DNA of 64,000 nucleotides from Gracilibacteraceae bacterium. GTDB lineage: Bacteria > Bacillota > Desulfitobacteriia > Desulfitobacteriales > Syntrophobotulaceae. Under the pieces are notes generated by a model. That model did not search any database and was not told the DNA's origin. It saw only the letters and a program-made list of their open reading frames with translations. Below, one piece after another: positions 8,674-16,877 of this stretch. Each line of letters opens with the position of its first letter. Within the stretch, counting starts at the first letter, position 1. The stretch is taken from positions 48,605-112,604 of the forward strand of contig JAISAH010000111.1 of assembly GCA_031266805.1 (NCBI GenBank). The letters are read 5' to 3'. The translations under genes and the position numbers were made by a program.

Positions 8674-9098
8674 TCCGCTCCCTCACCGGCTGGGGCTTGT
8701 CCGGAAGCGCCGGCTCCCGCGTTACTCTGATCCGGGCCGCAAAGCGTGTCTTCAGCGACGTCCATACCGAAATTAAAGGCGGCCGACAGGACCCCGTCCA
8801 CATTGGACAACAGTTCGCTGAACGCTTTATGGGCGTCAATATACTCCAGCATCAGCGGATGATTTTCCACCTTGGCCTCGATGAACTCCACCGCCCTAGC
8901 GTCCGCTTCCGGCAAATCATCGCCGGCGGCCAAGATCTCGCTGACCCGGTTATAGACCTTATGCCATCTTTGGGCCAGATTGCGCGCCACCCCGTCACTT
9001 TTTACCGCGGCTTCCGCTTCGCGAAACCGCAGCCCTTCCTTGCTTTCCGCGATGGCGCTCGCCAGTTCGCTCGCTTTCAGATAAATACCAGCGTCCAT
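8670..9098 (-). CDS. YlbF/YmcA family protein
   Basis: A 142-residue helical protein resembling the Com_YlbF family (ASELASAIAESKEGLRFREAEAAV, then HPLMLEYIDAHKAFSELLSNVDGVL). In Bacillus, family members YlbF, YmcA and YaaT form a complex that influences RNase Y-dependent RNA processing, competence and biofilm formation. The gene sits directly downstream of miaB, as ymcA does in Bacillus, which supports the assignment. The last 20 residues (GAGASGQAPAGEGAE) are a disordered tail. It is translationally coupled to pilT. Confidence 0.75.
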   Translation of the reverse strand: MDAGIYLKASELASAIAESKEGLRFREAEAAVKSDGVARNLAQRWHKVYNRVSEILAAGDDLPEADARAVEFIEAKVENHPLMLEYIDAHKAFSELLSNVDGVLSAAFNFGMDVAEDTLCGPDQSNAGAGASGQAPAGEGAE

Positions 9099-9108
9099 GT
9101 TAAGCCTC

Positions 9109-10428
9109 CTAATTTCTGGTAATTTCGCCGAACATCGTCCAGGAGTTGACTTCTTTGATCAGCACCGGGGCCAATGTGCCCACATCCGCCGGCCCGCCCG
9201 GAAAAACCGTGATTTCCCGTCCGGCGGTCTGCCCGCTTAACAAAGCGGCGTCGCTTTTGCTGGGTCCGGTCACAAGCACTTCCTGACGGGAGCCCACCAG
9301 AGAGCGCCGCCAGGCCAGACTCATTTCCGCCTGCAAGGCCATCAGGCGCCGCAGACGTTCCCGCTTCACTTCCCGCGGCACCTGTCCCGGCAGCGCCGCC
9401 GCCGCCGTGCCGGACCGCCGCGAATACATGAAGGTAAAAGCCTGAGAAAAGCAAATTTCCCGCGTGAGATCCATCGTCGCGGCAAAGTCTTCCTCCGTCT
9501 CGCCCGGGAAACCGACGATGATGTCAGTGGAGATCCGCGCTTCCGGCAAAGCCCGCCGTATCGCCCGCGCCTGCTCCAGATAATAAGCCGCCGTATATCC
9601 CCGGTTCATAGCCCGCAGTATCCGGTCGGAACCGGCTTGCAGCGGCAGATGAAAATGCGGGCAAACCGCCGGCTCCTCCGCTGCCGCCGCGATGAGAGCG
9701 TCCGTCATATCCCGCGGATGAGAGGTGGTGAAACGCACCCTCCATAAACCGGGCGTCCGCGCCACTTCCCTGAGCAACCAGGCAAAATCTTCCCGCCACC
9801 CTTCCGCTTTCCCGTAAGAATTGACGTTCTGGCCCAGCAGCACCACTTCCCTGACGCCGGAGTCCGCCAAACGCCGCGTTTCCTCCAGCACGTCCCGCGG
9901 CGGCCGGCTGCGCTCCGGCCCGCGCACCAGCGGTACGACGCAGTAAGCGCAATGATTATCACAGCCGTAGATGATATTCACGTTGGCGCTGAGTTTCCCC
10001 CGTTCGGCCAGCGGCGCCGGCTCGACCGGCGGGCCGGCGGGCGGCGCCGCGGCGACGGCGGCGCCCGGTTTTCCCTCCCGCAGCAAATCGGTAAACCGTT
10101 CCTGTTCAAAGGCGCCCAGCCAAATATCCACATGGGGCGCCCGGCGGCGAAGCCGCTCCAGCGCGCCCTCCTGCTGTACCAAACATCCCGCCACCGCTAA
10201 TATCCGCCCCGGTTTTTGCCTTTTCCAGCGACTGAGATGGCCGATATTGCCCATGATGCGATTTTCCGCGCTTTCCCGCACACAGCAGGTGGTGACCACC
10301 ACCAAATCCGCGTCTTCGCGTTCCGTGGTCGTCACATAACCGCAACCTTCCGCCATGGCGCGAAATGTTGCGCCGTCCCGCTCCGACATCTGACAGCCGT
10401 ATATCTGAATGTAGACTTTTTTGTTCAT
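9109..10428 (-). CDS. miaB: tRNA-2-methylthio-N6-dimethylallyladenosine synthase
   Basis: A radical-SAM methylthiotransferase of about 439 residues that converts i6A37 to ms2i6A37 in tRNAs reading UNN codons. The N-terminal UPF0004 domain carries the auxiliary cluster cysteines (IYGCQMSERD, TTCCVRESAENRI, AVAGCLVQQ). The radical-SAM cluster is YGCDNHCAYC (CxxxCxxC). The C-terminus contains a TRAM domain ending at VNSWTMFGEI. The ATG at 10428 (MNKKVYIQIYGC) fits the family; the GTG at 10443 lacks a Shine-Dalgarno, though the ATG has only a poorly spaced GGAAG. It precedes the YlbF gene by 10 nt. Confidence 0.93.
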   Translation of the reverse strand: MNKKVYIQIYGCQMSERDGATFRAMAEGCGYVTTTEREDADLVVVTTCCVRESAENRIMGNIGHLSRWKRQKPGRILAVAGCLVQQEGALERLRRRAPHVDIWLGAFEQERFTDLLREGKPGAAVAAAPPAGPPVEPAPLAERGKLSANVNIIYGCDNHCAYCVVPLVRGPERSRPPRDVLEETRRLADSGVREVVLLGQNVNSYGKAEGWREDFAWLLREVARTPGLWRVRFTTSHPRDMTDALIAAAAEEPAVCPHFHLPLQAGSDRILRAMNRGYTAAYYLEQARAIRRALPEARISTDIIVGFPGETEEDFAATMDLTREICFSQAFTFMYSRRSGTAAAALPGQVPREVKRERLRRLMALQAEMSLAWRRSLVGSRQEVLVTGPSKSDAALLSGQTAGREITVFPGGPADVGTLAPVLIKEVNSWTMFGEITRN

Positions 10429-10450
10429 CTTCCGTATGGGCACGGGTATA

Positions 10451-11857
10451 TTACAGATAATTCAGCGGGTTGACCGCGTTACCGTTGATGATGATTTCAA
10501 AATGCAGATGCGAGCCGGTCGAGCGGCCGGTGGAACCCACCAGACCGATATTCTGTCCCTTCGTCACCTTGTCGCCGGCTTTTACCAGCAACTGGGAAGC
10601 GTGGGCGTAACGGGTCGTCACCCCGTCGCCGTGATCGACCAAAATGCAGTAGCCGTATGAACCCATCCAACCGGCGGAGGAAACCGTTCCCGTTCCCGCG
10701 GCGTAGAAGGGCTGTCCCGTGACGCCGTCGATATCAATGCCCGTATGCCGGCGGCCTCCGCCGAAATAAGACGTTATATTACCGGAAAGCGGCCAGCCGA
10801 TGCCGGTGACATTGCCGCTGCCTCTGGAGGCCGCGACTGATACGGCTATGGCCGCCGGCCCTCTGGCTACGATCTGGTCCACCGGTTCGGAAACGATGTT
10901 TTCCTCGATCACTTCTTTTTCCACGGTGCGGCCGTTCTTTTCCACGAACGAATACGTCACATTCTTCACGCCGGTAACTCCGGCCTGCCGGATAACGCTG
11001 GAACCGGGCGTCACGGTGTTGTCCTCTTTAGTCACCACCGTGTAAGGAATGACTTCTTCCTGGACGCTCACGCCCGTGGCCACCACTGTCAGGAACGGGC
11101 GCTCCTCGTTCAGATACAGCTCCTGACCCGGGTGGATCATGGAATCTTCCGTTAAACCGTCGTTCGACTTCAGAATATCCTCGACGGTCATATCATTTTT
11201 CCGCGCTATGATCCACAGCGATTCCCCAGCTTGCACCGTATGCCGGCTCACTTCGCCGCCGCCCAGCAAAAGGCGGTTCAGCGCCTCGTCTTTCGGCGCC
11301 ACTTCCTGAGGATGAAGTTCCATCGCCAGCTTGGCGAAACTGTCCTGTATCTCCGCCGACTCGACTACTTTGCTCGCGCCGGGCTGAACATAATGATCCA
11401 CATAAGTTTGCAGCACATCATCCAGGATTTCTTCTGACGCGACTTTGAAAAGCACCTGCTCGCCTATCGCCAGCGCGTAGCCGTTAACATACGGCGTTAT
11501 CGCCGCCGTCACGTTTTCCTGCGTGAGCGGCGTGCGGTCCTCGATGCGTATGCGCAAGGACTCGTAAGAAACCTCGTCTTTACTCAGGACCGGAAAGCCG
11601 TACTCCGCGCTGTAATGGCGCAAAGCGACCCTCACCATGGCCTCCGCTTCCGTCTGCTCCGCTACGACGCCCATCACCTGACCGTTAATGCTCACGCGCA
11701 CGGTCTGCTCGGTCGTCCCGTAATAAACCGCGGTATAGCATAAAATGAAAAAAGCGACAGCCGTAACAATAAGCGGCAAAAACCCTCGCCGCGACGCCCC
11801 TCTTTTTTTCAGCAACGACCTCTGGCTTGCGGCAAAAGCCTCAAAAGCGGATATCAC
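10451..11857 (-). CDS. M23 family metallopeptidase with LysM and G5 domains, membrane-anchored
   Basis: A 468-residue envelope protein. An uncleaved N-terminal membrane helix (FLPLIVTAVAFFILCYTAVYY) is followed by a presumed helical extracytoplasmic region, a LysM peptidoglycan-binding repeat (HTVQAGESLWIIARKNDMTVEDILKSN, about residues 207-250), a G5-like domain (about 255-335) and a C-terminal M23/LytM domain. The M23 zinc motifs are intact: HTGIDIDG and HLHFEIIING. The domain order matches clostridial and Negativicutes cell-wall endopeptidases that trim peptidoglycan cross-links. The GTG at 11857 has AAGG directly against it, so the start is uncertain. It has its own upstream region with a candidate promoter and structured leader. 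Confidence 0.9.
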   Translation of the reverse strand: MISAFEAFAASQRSLLKKRGASRRGFLPLIVTAVAFFILCYTAVYYGTTEQTVRVSINGQVMGVVAEQTEAEAMVRVALRHYSAEYGFPVLSKDEVSYESLRIRIEDRTPLTQENVTAAITPYVNGYALAIGEQVLFKVASEEILDDVLQTYVDHYVQPGASKVVESAEIQDSFAKLAMELHPQEVAPKDEALNRLLLGGGEVSRHTVQAGESLWIIARKNDMTVEDILKSNDGLTEDSMIHPGQELYLNEERPFLTVVATGVSVQEEVIPYTVVTKEDNTVTPGSSVIRQAGVTGVKNVTYSFVEKNGRTVEKEVIEENIVSEPVDQIVARGPAAIAVSVAASRGSGNVTGIGWPLSGNITSYFGGGRRHTGIDIDGVTGQPFYAAGTGTVSSAGWMGSYGYCILVDHGDGVTTRYAHASQLLVKAGDKVTKGQNIGLVGSTGRSTGSHLHFEIIINGNAVNPLNYL

Positions 11858-11992
11858 CTTAAAGTTTTCATTGTTTTTATGTTCCTCCAGAAAGCGTCAT
11901 TCCTCCCTCCGCGTCACCCTTCAGAGTGCCTGAGACCGGCAGCCCCGCATCGGTAATATACGTTTCCGCAAAAGACCATCTCTCAGATTGTA
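11858..11992 (-). promoter_or_regulatory. Promoter and possible structured 5' leader of the M23 gene
   Basis: A TACAAT box (11987-11992, minus strand) lies about 130 nt upstream of the coding start. The transcript would carry at least two compact hairpins, TGCC-GGTCTCA-GGCA and CACTC-TGAA-GGGTG, followed by two G-rich segments (GCGGAGGGAGG and CTGGAGG). A five-codon ORF (MKTLR) ends on the M23 start codon. No riboswitch class fits by eye. The long leader and back-to-back hairpins are what is seen; any regulatory role is inference. Confidence 0.4.
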
Positions 11993-12043
11993 GCACATTT
12001 CATCATTGAATTCCAGTGATTTTGAAAAAAAATTGTCCGGATA

Positions 12044-13180
12044 TCAGCGCAAACCCCTCTTTATGCGCTGCAAAAAGGCGACGATGCCTGACGGTTTCGC
12101 GGCGGCGGCCGCTGTCGCAGCCGGCGGCGCCGTTATCGACTGACCCGTGAGACGGCCGGCTATTTCCAGCACCCGGCGCGCGTATTCCCCGTCCGGTTCG
12201 CACAGGAGCAGCGGATTCTGGTTTTTCAGCGATTGGGTCACTTTTTTATCTTCATATATCCAGCCCAGCATTTCCGGATTGATCCGGCCCTGCATTTCCG
12301 GGTTGGCCTGGAAGAACTGTCCCGTGGCCCGATGGATCTTTTCCAGGCATCGCCGGGCTTCGTCTTCGGAATCACAGCGATTGAAGACCATGAGCGGATT
12401 GAGCGGGCTGCCGCGCAAAGCGAGGGCTTTGGCCGCGGAATAAGTATCCATCAGGGCGTGCGGTTCCGGCGTGGTGGTGAGGATGAGCGAGTCCGCCGCT
12501 TCCAGGAATTTGAGCACGAGTTCGGAAATACCGGCGCCTGTGTCGACCACAAAGATATCAAAATCATCCTCCACGTCGGCGAACCCGGAAATAATACGGT
12601 TAAACCGCAGCAGATCCCAGGAAGTCAAAGAGGATATCCCGCTGGATCCCGGGATTATCTTCAGACCGCCGGGCGCTTCCGTAATCACGTCCCGCAGACT
12701 GCATTCCCCATTCAGCACATCGGTCAGGTTGCGCGGCGCGTTAAGCTTCAACAGCACTTCCACGTTGGCCATGCCGATATCGGCGTCCAGCAGCAGCACT
12801 CTTTTGCCCAGACGGCAGAGCGCCAGACTCAGATTGATGCTGAGAGTGGTTTTGCCGACGCCGCCTTTGCCGCTGCCGATAGCTATGACCTGAGTCCGGT
12901 GTTCCCGCCGCTCCAAGCGCGGCACACTGACGCTCCAAATCTTTTCCGCCGTCCGCCGGGCGACGACTTGAGCGGTCAGCGTATGCGCGCCGCTGGGGTG
13001 GAGGATGCGCAGCGCGGCGCCGACGGGGATTAGCAGTAAATAACCCTTGTGCAAAGGGATTTTTAAGTCGAGACGATCTGGAAAAACGCCGGCGATCCGC
13101 GTTCTGTAGATATCGCGATATTGCTCGCAGTCTGTTGTAAAAACCAGCTTCCGTCCGGCTTGCAACCAATCTTCCCGCAT
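12044..13180 (-). CDS. FlhG/MinD-like ParA-family ATPase with N-terminal YcgR-N (PilZN)-like domain
   Basis: A 378-residue protein in three parts. Residues about 1-95 look like the N-terminal beta-domain of YcgR/YpfA flagellar-brake proteins and end in RLERREHR, which resembles the RxxxR start of a PilZ domain. The second PilZ motif, (D/N)xSxxG, is absent. From about residue 96 a complete deviant-Walker ATPase follows: GSGKGGVGKTTLSINLSLAL, then DADIGMANVEVLL, VVDTGAG, and LMVFNRC. An Ala/Pro linker and a short amphipathic C-terminus (IVAFLQRIKRGLR) resemble a MinD-type membrane-targeting helix. FlhG/YlxH proteins set flagellum or pilus number and position. No flagellar genes are nearby; pilT lies 4 kb downstream on the same strand. 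It starts 10 nt after pyk. Confidence 0.78.
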   Translation of the reverse strand: MREDWLQAGRKLVFTTDCEQYRDIYRTRIAGVFPDRLDLKIPLHKGYLLLIPVGAALRILHPSGAHTLTAQVVARRTAEKIWSVSVPRLERREHRTQVIAIGSGKGGVGKTTLSINLSLALCRLGKRVLLLDADIGMANVEVLLKLNAPRNLTDVLNGECSLRDVITEAPGGLKIIPGSSGISSLTSWDLLRFNRIISGFADVEDDFDIFVVDTGAGISELVLKFLEAADSLILTTTPEPHALMDTYSAAKALALRGSPLNPLMVFNRCDSEDEARRCLEKIHRATGQFFQANPEMQGRINPEMLGWIYEDKKVTQSLKNQNPLLLCEPDGEYARRVLEIAGRLTGQSITAPPAATAAAAAKPSGIVAFLQRIKRGLR

Positions 13181-13190
13181 GGCTCCTCGC

Positions 13191-14921
13191 TTAAATCATC
13201 ATGACCGCGCCCTCGTATACCACGCCGGTCAAAGCGTCAACCGTGAGCGTAGCGCCGTTTTTCATATTGAGTACCGCGTCCTGGACGCCGACGATCGTCG
13301 GGATCCCGAATTGCAGAGCGGCGATGGCGGCGTGCGACGTCAGCCCGCCTGTTTCCACCACGACCGCGCCGGCTTTGGACATGACGGAAATATGCTCCAT
13401 ATCCGTGTAAGGGACGACGAGGATATCGCCGGCCTGAAATTCATCCGGGTCCAGCGAAGTGTTGACGGCGCCGGTATAACGCTCGCGGCCGATGCCAAGC
13501 CCCCGACCCAGAACATTGCCGACCACCTGCACCTTGATCAGATTGGTGGCGCCCACTCTGCCTACGGGCACCCCCGCCGTCAAAACCACGACGTCGCCCG
13601 TTTTGACATATTTCTTCGCCAGGGCCTCGTTGACGGACACGGAAAGCAGTTCGTCCGTTTCGTGGATCTCCGGGATCAATACGGTAAAAACACCCCAATT
13701 GATGCTGAGACTGCGAGCCGTAGCCGCCAGCGGCGTCGCCGCCACCACCGGCGCTTTGCTGCGGAATTTGGAGATCATGCGGGCCGTGATGCCGCTCTGG
13801 GTCGGGGTGATGATGGCGGAAGCGTTGAGATCCCGCGCTATGGTATTGCTGGCGTGACCGATGGCTTCGGCGACATTCGGATGATAAGACACCCGCGGCG
13901 TCTCTTTCTGAAACATGATCTCCTCTGTCCGGCAGGCTATCTTGGCCATGGTTTCCAGCGACTTGAGCGGATACATGCCGGCCGCCGTTTCCCCCGAAAG
14001 CATGATCGCGTCGGTCCCGTCGATGATGGCGTTCGCGACGTCGCTGGTTTCCGCTCTGGTCGGCCGCGGATTGCGCATCATGGAATCAAGCATCTGCGTG
14101 GCGACGACGACCGGTTTTCCGGCGTCATTGCATTTGCGGATGATTTCTTTTTGAAAAATCGGCACTTCCTCGACGGGTATCTCCACGCCGAGATCTCCGC
14201 GCGCCACCATGACGCCGTCGGACACCTCTATGATCTGGTCGATATTGGCGATCCCCTCGCGGTTTTCTATCTTAGCGATTATCTTGATGTTGGCGCCGCG
14301 CTGTTCCACCACCGTGCGCACTTCCAGTATATCGGCCGCCTTGCGGGTAAAAGAGGCGGCGATGAAGTCCACCTGCTGCTCGATACCGAAGATTATATCC
14401 GCCCGGTCTTTTTCTGTCAGCGCCGGCAGCTGAATGGCTACATTTGGCACGTTCACGCCTTTACGCGATTTTAGTCTCCCGCCGTTCAGCACTTCGGTCA
14501 GTATTTCCCCGTCCCGGGCGGAGAGGACCACGAGTTCGATCAGACCGTCGTCCAGCAGGATACTGTCGCCTTCTTTCACATCCCGCCACAGATCGACATA
14601 AGTGACGGATACCCTGGAGACGGAGCCGATCTCATCCGTCAGATCCAAGGTGAACTCCTGTCCGGCCGCGAGATCGACTCCGTCGTCTGTCATCAGGCCG
14701 GTGCGGATCTCCGGCCCTTTCGTGTCCAGCAGGATACCGAGGTCGCAGTCGGCCTTCAGCGCTTCCATGCGGAGCGTGTGTATCCGCTTCGCGTGCTCCT
14801 CATGGCTGCCGTGGGAAAAATTCAGCCGGGCGATATTCATGCCTGCTTCTATCATTTTGCCAACAATTTCCGGCGAGTCGGAAGCGGGTCCCATCGTGCA
14901 GATGATTTTTGTCCGGCGCAT
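13191..14921 (-). CDS. pyk: Pyruvate kinase with C-terminal PEP-utilising-type domain
   Basis: A 576-residue enzyme converting phosphoenolpyruvate and ADP to pyruvate and ATP. The N-terminal TIM barrel opens with RRTKIICTMGPASDSPEIV and contains ARGDLGVEIP, the ATQMLDSMMRNPRPTRAE signature and the Mg2+-binding region. An allosteric C domain follows (about 350-470). The last 100 residues form the extra PEP-utilising mobile-like domain of many Firmicutes enzymes (GGLTSHAAIAALQFGIPTIVG). AAGGAGG precedes the ATG. It lies 40 nt downstream of gap, separated by a terminator-like hairpin, and forms a lower-glycolysis pair with it. Confidence 0.96.
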   Translation of the reverse strand: MRRTKIICTMGPASDSPEIVGKMIEAGMNIARLNFSHGSHEEHAKRIHTLRMEALKADCDLGILLDTKGPEIRTGLMTDDGVDLAAGQEFTLDLTDEIGSVSRVSVTYVDLWRDVKEGDSILLDDGLIELVVLSARDGEILTEVLNGGRLKSRKGVNVPNVAIQLPALTEKDRADIIFGIEQQVDFIAASFTRKAADILEVRTVVEQRGANIKIIAKIENREGIANIDQIIEVSDGVMVARGDLGVEIPVEEVPIFQKEIIRKCNDAGKPVVVATQMLDSMMRNPRPTRAETSDVANAIIDGTDAIMLSGETAAGMYPLKSLETMAKIACRTEEIMFQKETPRVSYHPNVAEAIGHASNTIARDLNASAIITPTQSGITARMISKFRSKAPVVAATPLAATARSLSINWGVFTVLIPEIHETDELLSVSVNEALAKKYVKTGDVVVLTAGVPVGRVGATNLIKVQVVGNVLGRGLGIGRERYTGAVNTSLDPDEFQAGDILVVPYTDMEHISVMSKAGAVVVETGGLTSHAAIAALQFGIPTIVGVQDAVLNMKNGATLTVDALTGVVYEGAVMMI

Positions 14922-14933
14922 TTTTTCCTCCTT

Positions 14934-14961
14934 AAAAACCAGAGAATGGCCGTTTTCTCTG
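14934..14961 (-). terminator. Intercistronic terminator/attenuator between gap and pyk
   Basis: Immediately after the gap stop codon the minus strand reads CAGAGAA-AACGGCCA-TTCTCTG (7-bp stem) followed by GGTTTTTAAG. This resembles a rho-independent terminator and would lower pyk expression relative to gap. With only five Ts, read-through is likely. Confidence 0.5.
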
Positions 14962-15972
14962 TTAATAGCCTTTGGCGGCGCAGTACTTCACGAGATCGAT
15001 CACCCGGTTGGAATATCCCCACTCGTTATCGTACCAGGCAAATACTTTCAGCATGTCGCCGCCGAGCACCATCGTGGAAAGACCGTCCACAATGGAACTG
15101 TGCGCGTCGCCGTTAAAATCACGGGAAACCAGCGGCAGTTCCGTATAGGCTAAAATACCCCGGAGCGGTCCGGCGGCCGCGGCTTGTAATTTGGCGTTTA
15201 CTTCTTCTTTCGTCACTTTGCCGCTCGTGACGACGACCAGATCCACCAGCGAAACATTCGGGGTCGGCACTCGCACCGACAGCCCGTTCATTTTGCCTTG
15301 CAGCTCCGGCAGGACAAGAGACACGGCCTTGGCCGCGCCCGTCGTCGTCGGCACCATCGACTGAAAAGCTCCGCGCGCCCGCCGCCAGTCCTTGTGTTCC
15401 AAGTCCAGGATACGCTGATCATTGGTAACGGAATGCGTCGTCGTCATCATGCCTTTTTCAATGCCGAATTCCTGGAGGATGACTTTGGCGACGGGGGCCA
15501 GGCAGTTCGTCGTGCAGGAGGCGTTGGATATAACGTGATGCTTGGCCGGATCATATTTTTCTTCATTCACGCCCATGACGACGGTGATGTCTTCTTCTTT
15601 GGCCGGAGCGGAAATGACCACTTTTTTCGCGCCCGCTTCCAAATGTTTGGCCGCGTCTTTGCGCGCCGTGAACCGTCCGGTGGACTCGATCACGATATCC
15701 GCGCCTAGTTCTTTCCAGGGCAGCGCGGCCGGCTCTCTCTCCGACAGAAGTTTAATGCTTTGGCCGCCCACTTTCATCACGCCGCCCTGTACTTCCACGT
15801 CTTCCGCCAGAATGCCGTGCGTCGAATCGTATTTCAATAAATGCGCCAGCAAATCGGCGGCGCCCAGATCGTTTACGGCCACGACCTCAATGTCGCCCGG
15901 CGAAGACAGGATTGCCCGCAAACACAACCGACCGATTCTGCCAAACCCGTTAATAGCCACCTTTGTCGCCAT
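14962..15972 (-). CDS. gap: Type I glyceraldehyde-3-phosphate dehydrogenase
   Basis: A 336-residue NAD(P)-dependent glycolytic enzyme that oxidises and phosphorylates glyceraldehyde 3-phosphate. It has the Rossmann entry VAINGFGRIGRLCLRA, the catalytic SNASCTTNCLAPVAKV and the C-terminal WYDNEWGYSNRVIDL. AGGAGGAAAATACC precedes the ATG. It is followed by pyk behind a hairpin. The intergenic region to larB (15973-16116) shows GC-rich inverted repeats but no clear promoter. Confidence 0.97.
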   Translation of the reverse strand: MATKVAINGFGRIGRLCLRAILSSPGDIEVVAVNDLGAADLLAHLLKYDSTHGILAEDVEVQGGVMKVGGQSIKLLSEREPAALPWKELGADIVIESTGRFTARKDAAKHLEAGAKKVVISAPAKEEDITVVMGVNEEKYDPAKHHVISNASCTTNCLAPVAKVILQEFGIEKGMMTTTHSVTNDQRILDLEHKDWRRARGAFQSMVPTTTGAAKAVSLVLPELQGKMNGLSVRVPTPNVSLVDLVVVTSGKVTKEEVNAKLQAAAAGPLRGILAYTELPLVSRDFNGDAHSSIVDGLSTMVLGGDMLKVFAWYDNEWGYSNRVIDLVKYCAAKGY

Positions 15973-16116
15973 GGTATTTTCCTCCTAAAATGTTTTATTC
16001 AGGCAATAGCCCTTGGGATTTGTCCTTGCGTTAACTATGTTATTTTCGCTTTTTGCCGCCGAATTCCTGCCGCCGCGGCAGTAAAATAGCATGCCGCGCG
16101 ACGGCGGAAAAAAGAT

Positions 16117-16872
16117 TCACTGCTCCGTTCCCTCGTTCAGGTTGATGAGCGCCGCCGCGTATCCGGCGCCGAAGCCGTTGTCGATATTGACCACCGTGAC
16201 GCCGGTGGCGCAGCTGTTTAACATGGCCAGCAAAGGGGCCAGCCCCTGAAAATTCGCTCCGTAACCTACGCTGGTCGGCACGGCGACGACCGGTCGGGGC
16301 ACGAGTCCGGCCACCACGCTCGGTAAAGCGCCGTCCATGCCGGCCGCCACGATCACCACCCGCGCGGCTTGCAGCAGATCGATATGCGCCATCAGCCGGT
16401 GCAGACCGGCCACGCCGACGTCAGCCAAAGACTCGGCCCGGCAGCCCATGGCTCTGGCGGTGATCAGCGCCTCTTCCGCTACTGGCCAGTCCGCGGTGCC
16501 GGCGGAAACGACCAAAACATTGCCCTGCTCGCGCCGCTCTTCCCCCGGCAGCAATATGAGCCGGGAAAGAGGATAGTATACGGCGTCCGGCAAAGCGTCC
16601 CGCACCGCGGCGAAAATTTCCCCGCTCGCCCGCGTAGCCAAAATATTGCCGCCGCCCGCCCGGCGCAGTTCCCGCGCGATGGCCGTCACCTGCTCCGCTG
16701 ATTTGCCGGGGCAGTAGATCGCTTCCGCAAAACCTTTGCGGTAACGGCGATGCGTGTCCACCAGCGCGAATCCCATATCGCTGTAATAGAGCGCGCGCAG
16801 TTCCCGCTCCGCGGCCGCGGCTTCCAGTTCGCCGCTTCGTACTTTTTGCAGAATATTCAGGATATTATCCAT
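16117..16872 (-). CDS. larB: LarB, nickel-pincer cofactor biosynthesis (pyridinium-3,5-bisthiocarboxylic acid pathway)
   Basis: A 251-residue protein of the PurE-like (NCAIR mutase) family. The N-terminal helical part contains ILQKVRSGELEAAAAERELRAL. The PurE-like core has VVSAGTADWPVAEEAL, GVAGLHRL, AAGMDGALPSVVAGL and PTSVGYGANFQGLAPLL, which is the LarB pattern. LarB carboxylates and hydrolyses nicotinic acid adenine dinucleotide in the first step towards the nickel-pincer cofactor of lactate racemase and related racemases/epimerases. The ATG at 16872 was chosen because the 62 preceding ORF-track residues overlap the upstream gene and are not family-like. No larC, larE or larA is visible in the window. 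Confidence 0.85.
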   Translation of the reverse strand: MDNILNILQKVRSGELEAAAAERELRALYYSDMGFALVDTHRRYRKGFAEAIYCPGKSAEQVTAIARELRRAGGGNILATRASGEIFAAVRDALPDAVYYPLSRLILLPGEERREQGNVLVVSAGTADWPVAEEALITARAMGCRAESLADVGVAGLHRLMAHIDLLQAARVVIVAAGMDGALPSVVAGLVPRPVVAVPTSVGYGANFQGLAPLLAMLNSCATGVTVVNIDNGFGAGYAAALINLNEGTEQ

Positions 16873-16877
16873 CTTTT

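Noticed and set aside
11858-11992. c-di-AMP, glycine, T-box or c-di-GMP riboswitch before the M23 gene
   Set aside because: UCUCAGGCA recalls glycine aptamers and GGGUGA recalls other classes, but conserved cores are missing, and the possible CTGAGA/TCTCAG stem would begin before the predicted transcript start.
13179-14474. 431-codon plus-strand ORF opposite pyk
   Set aside because: His/Arg/Asp-rich shadow of pyk with no family features.
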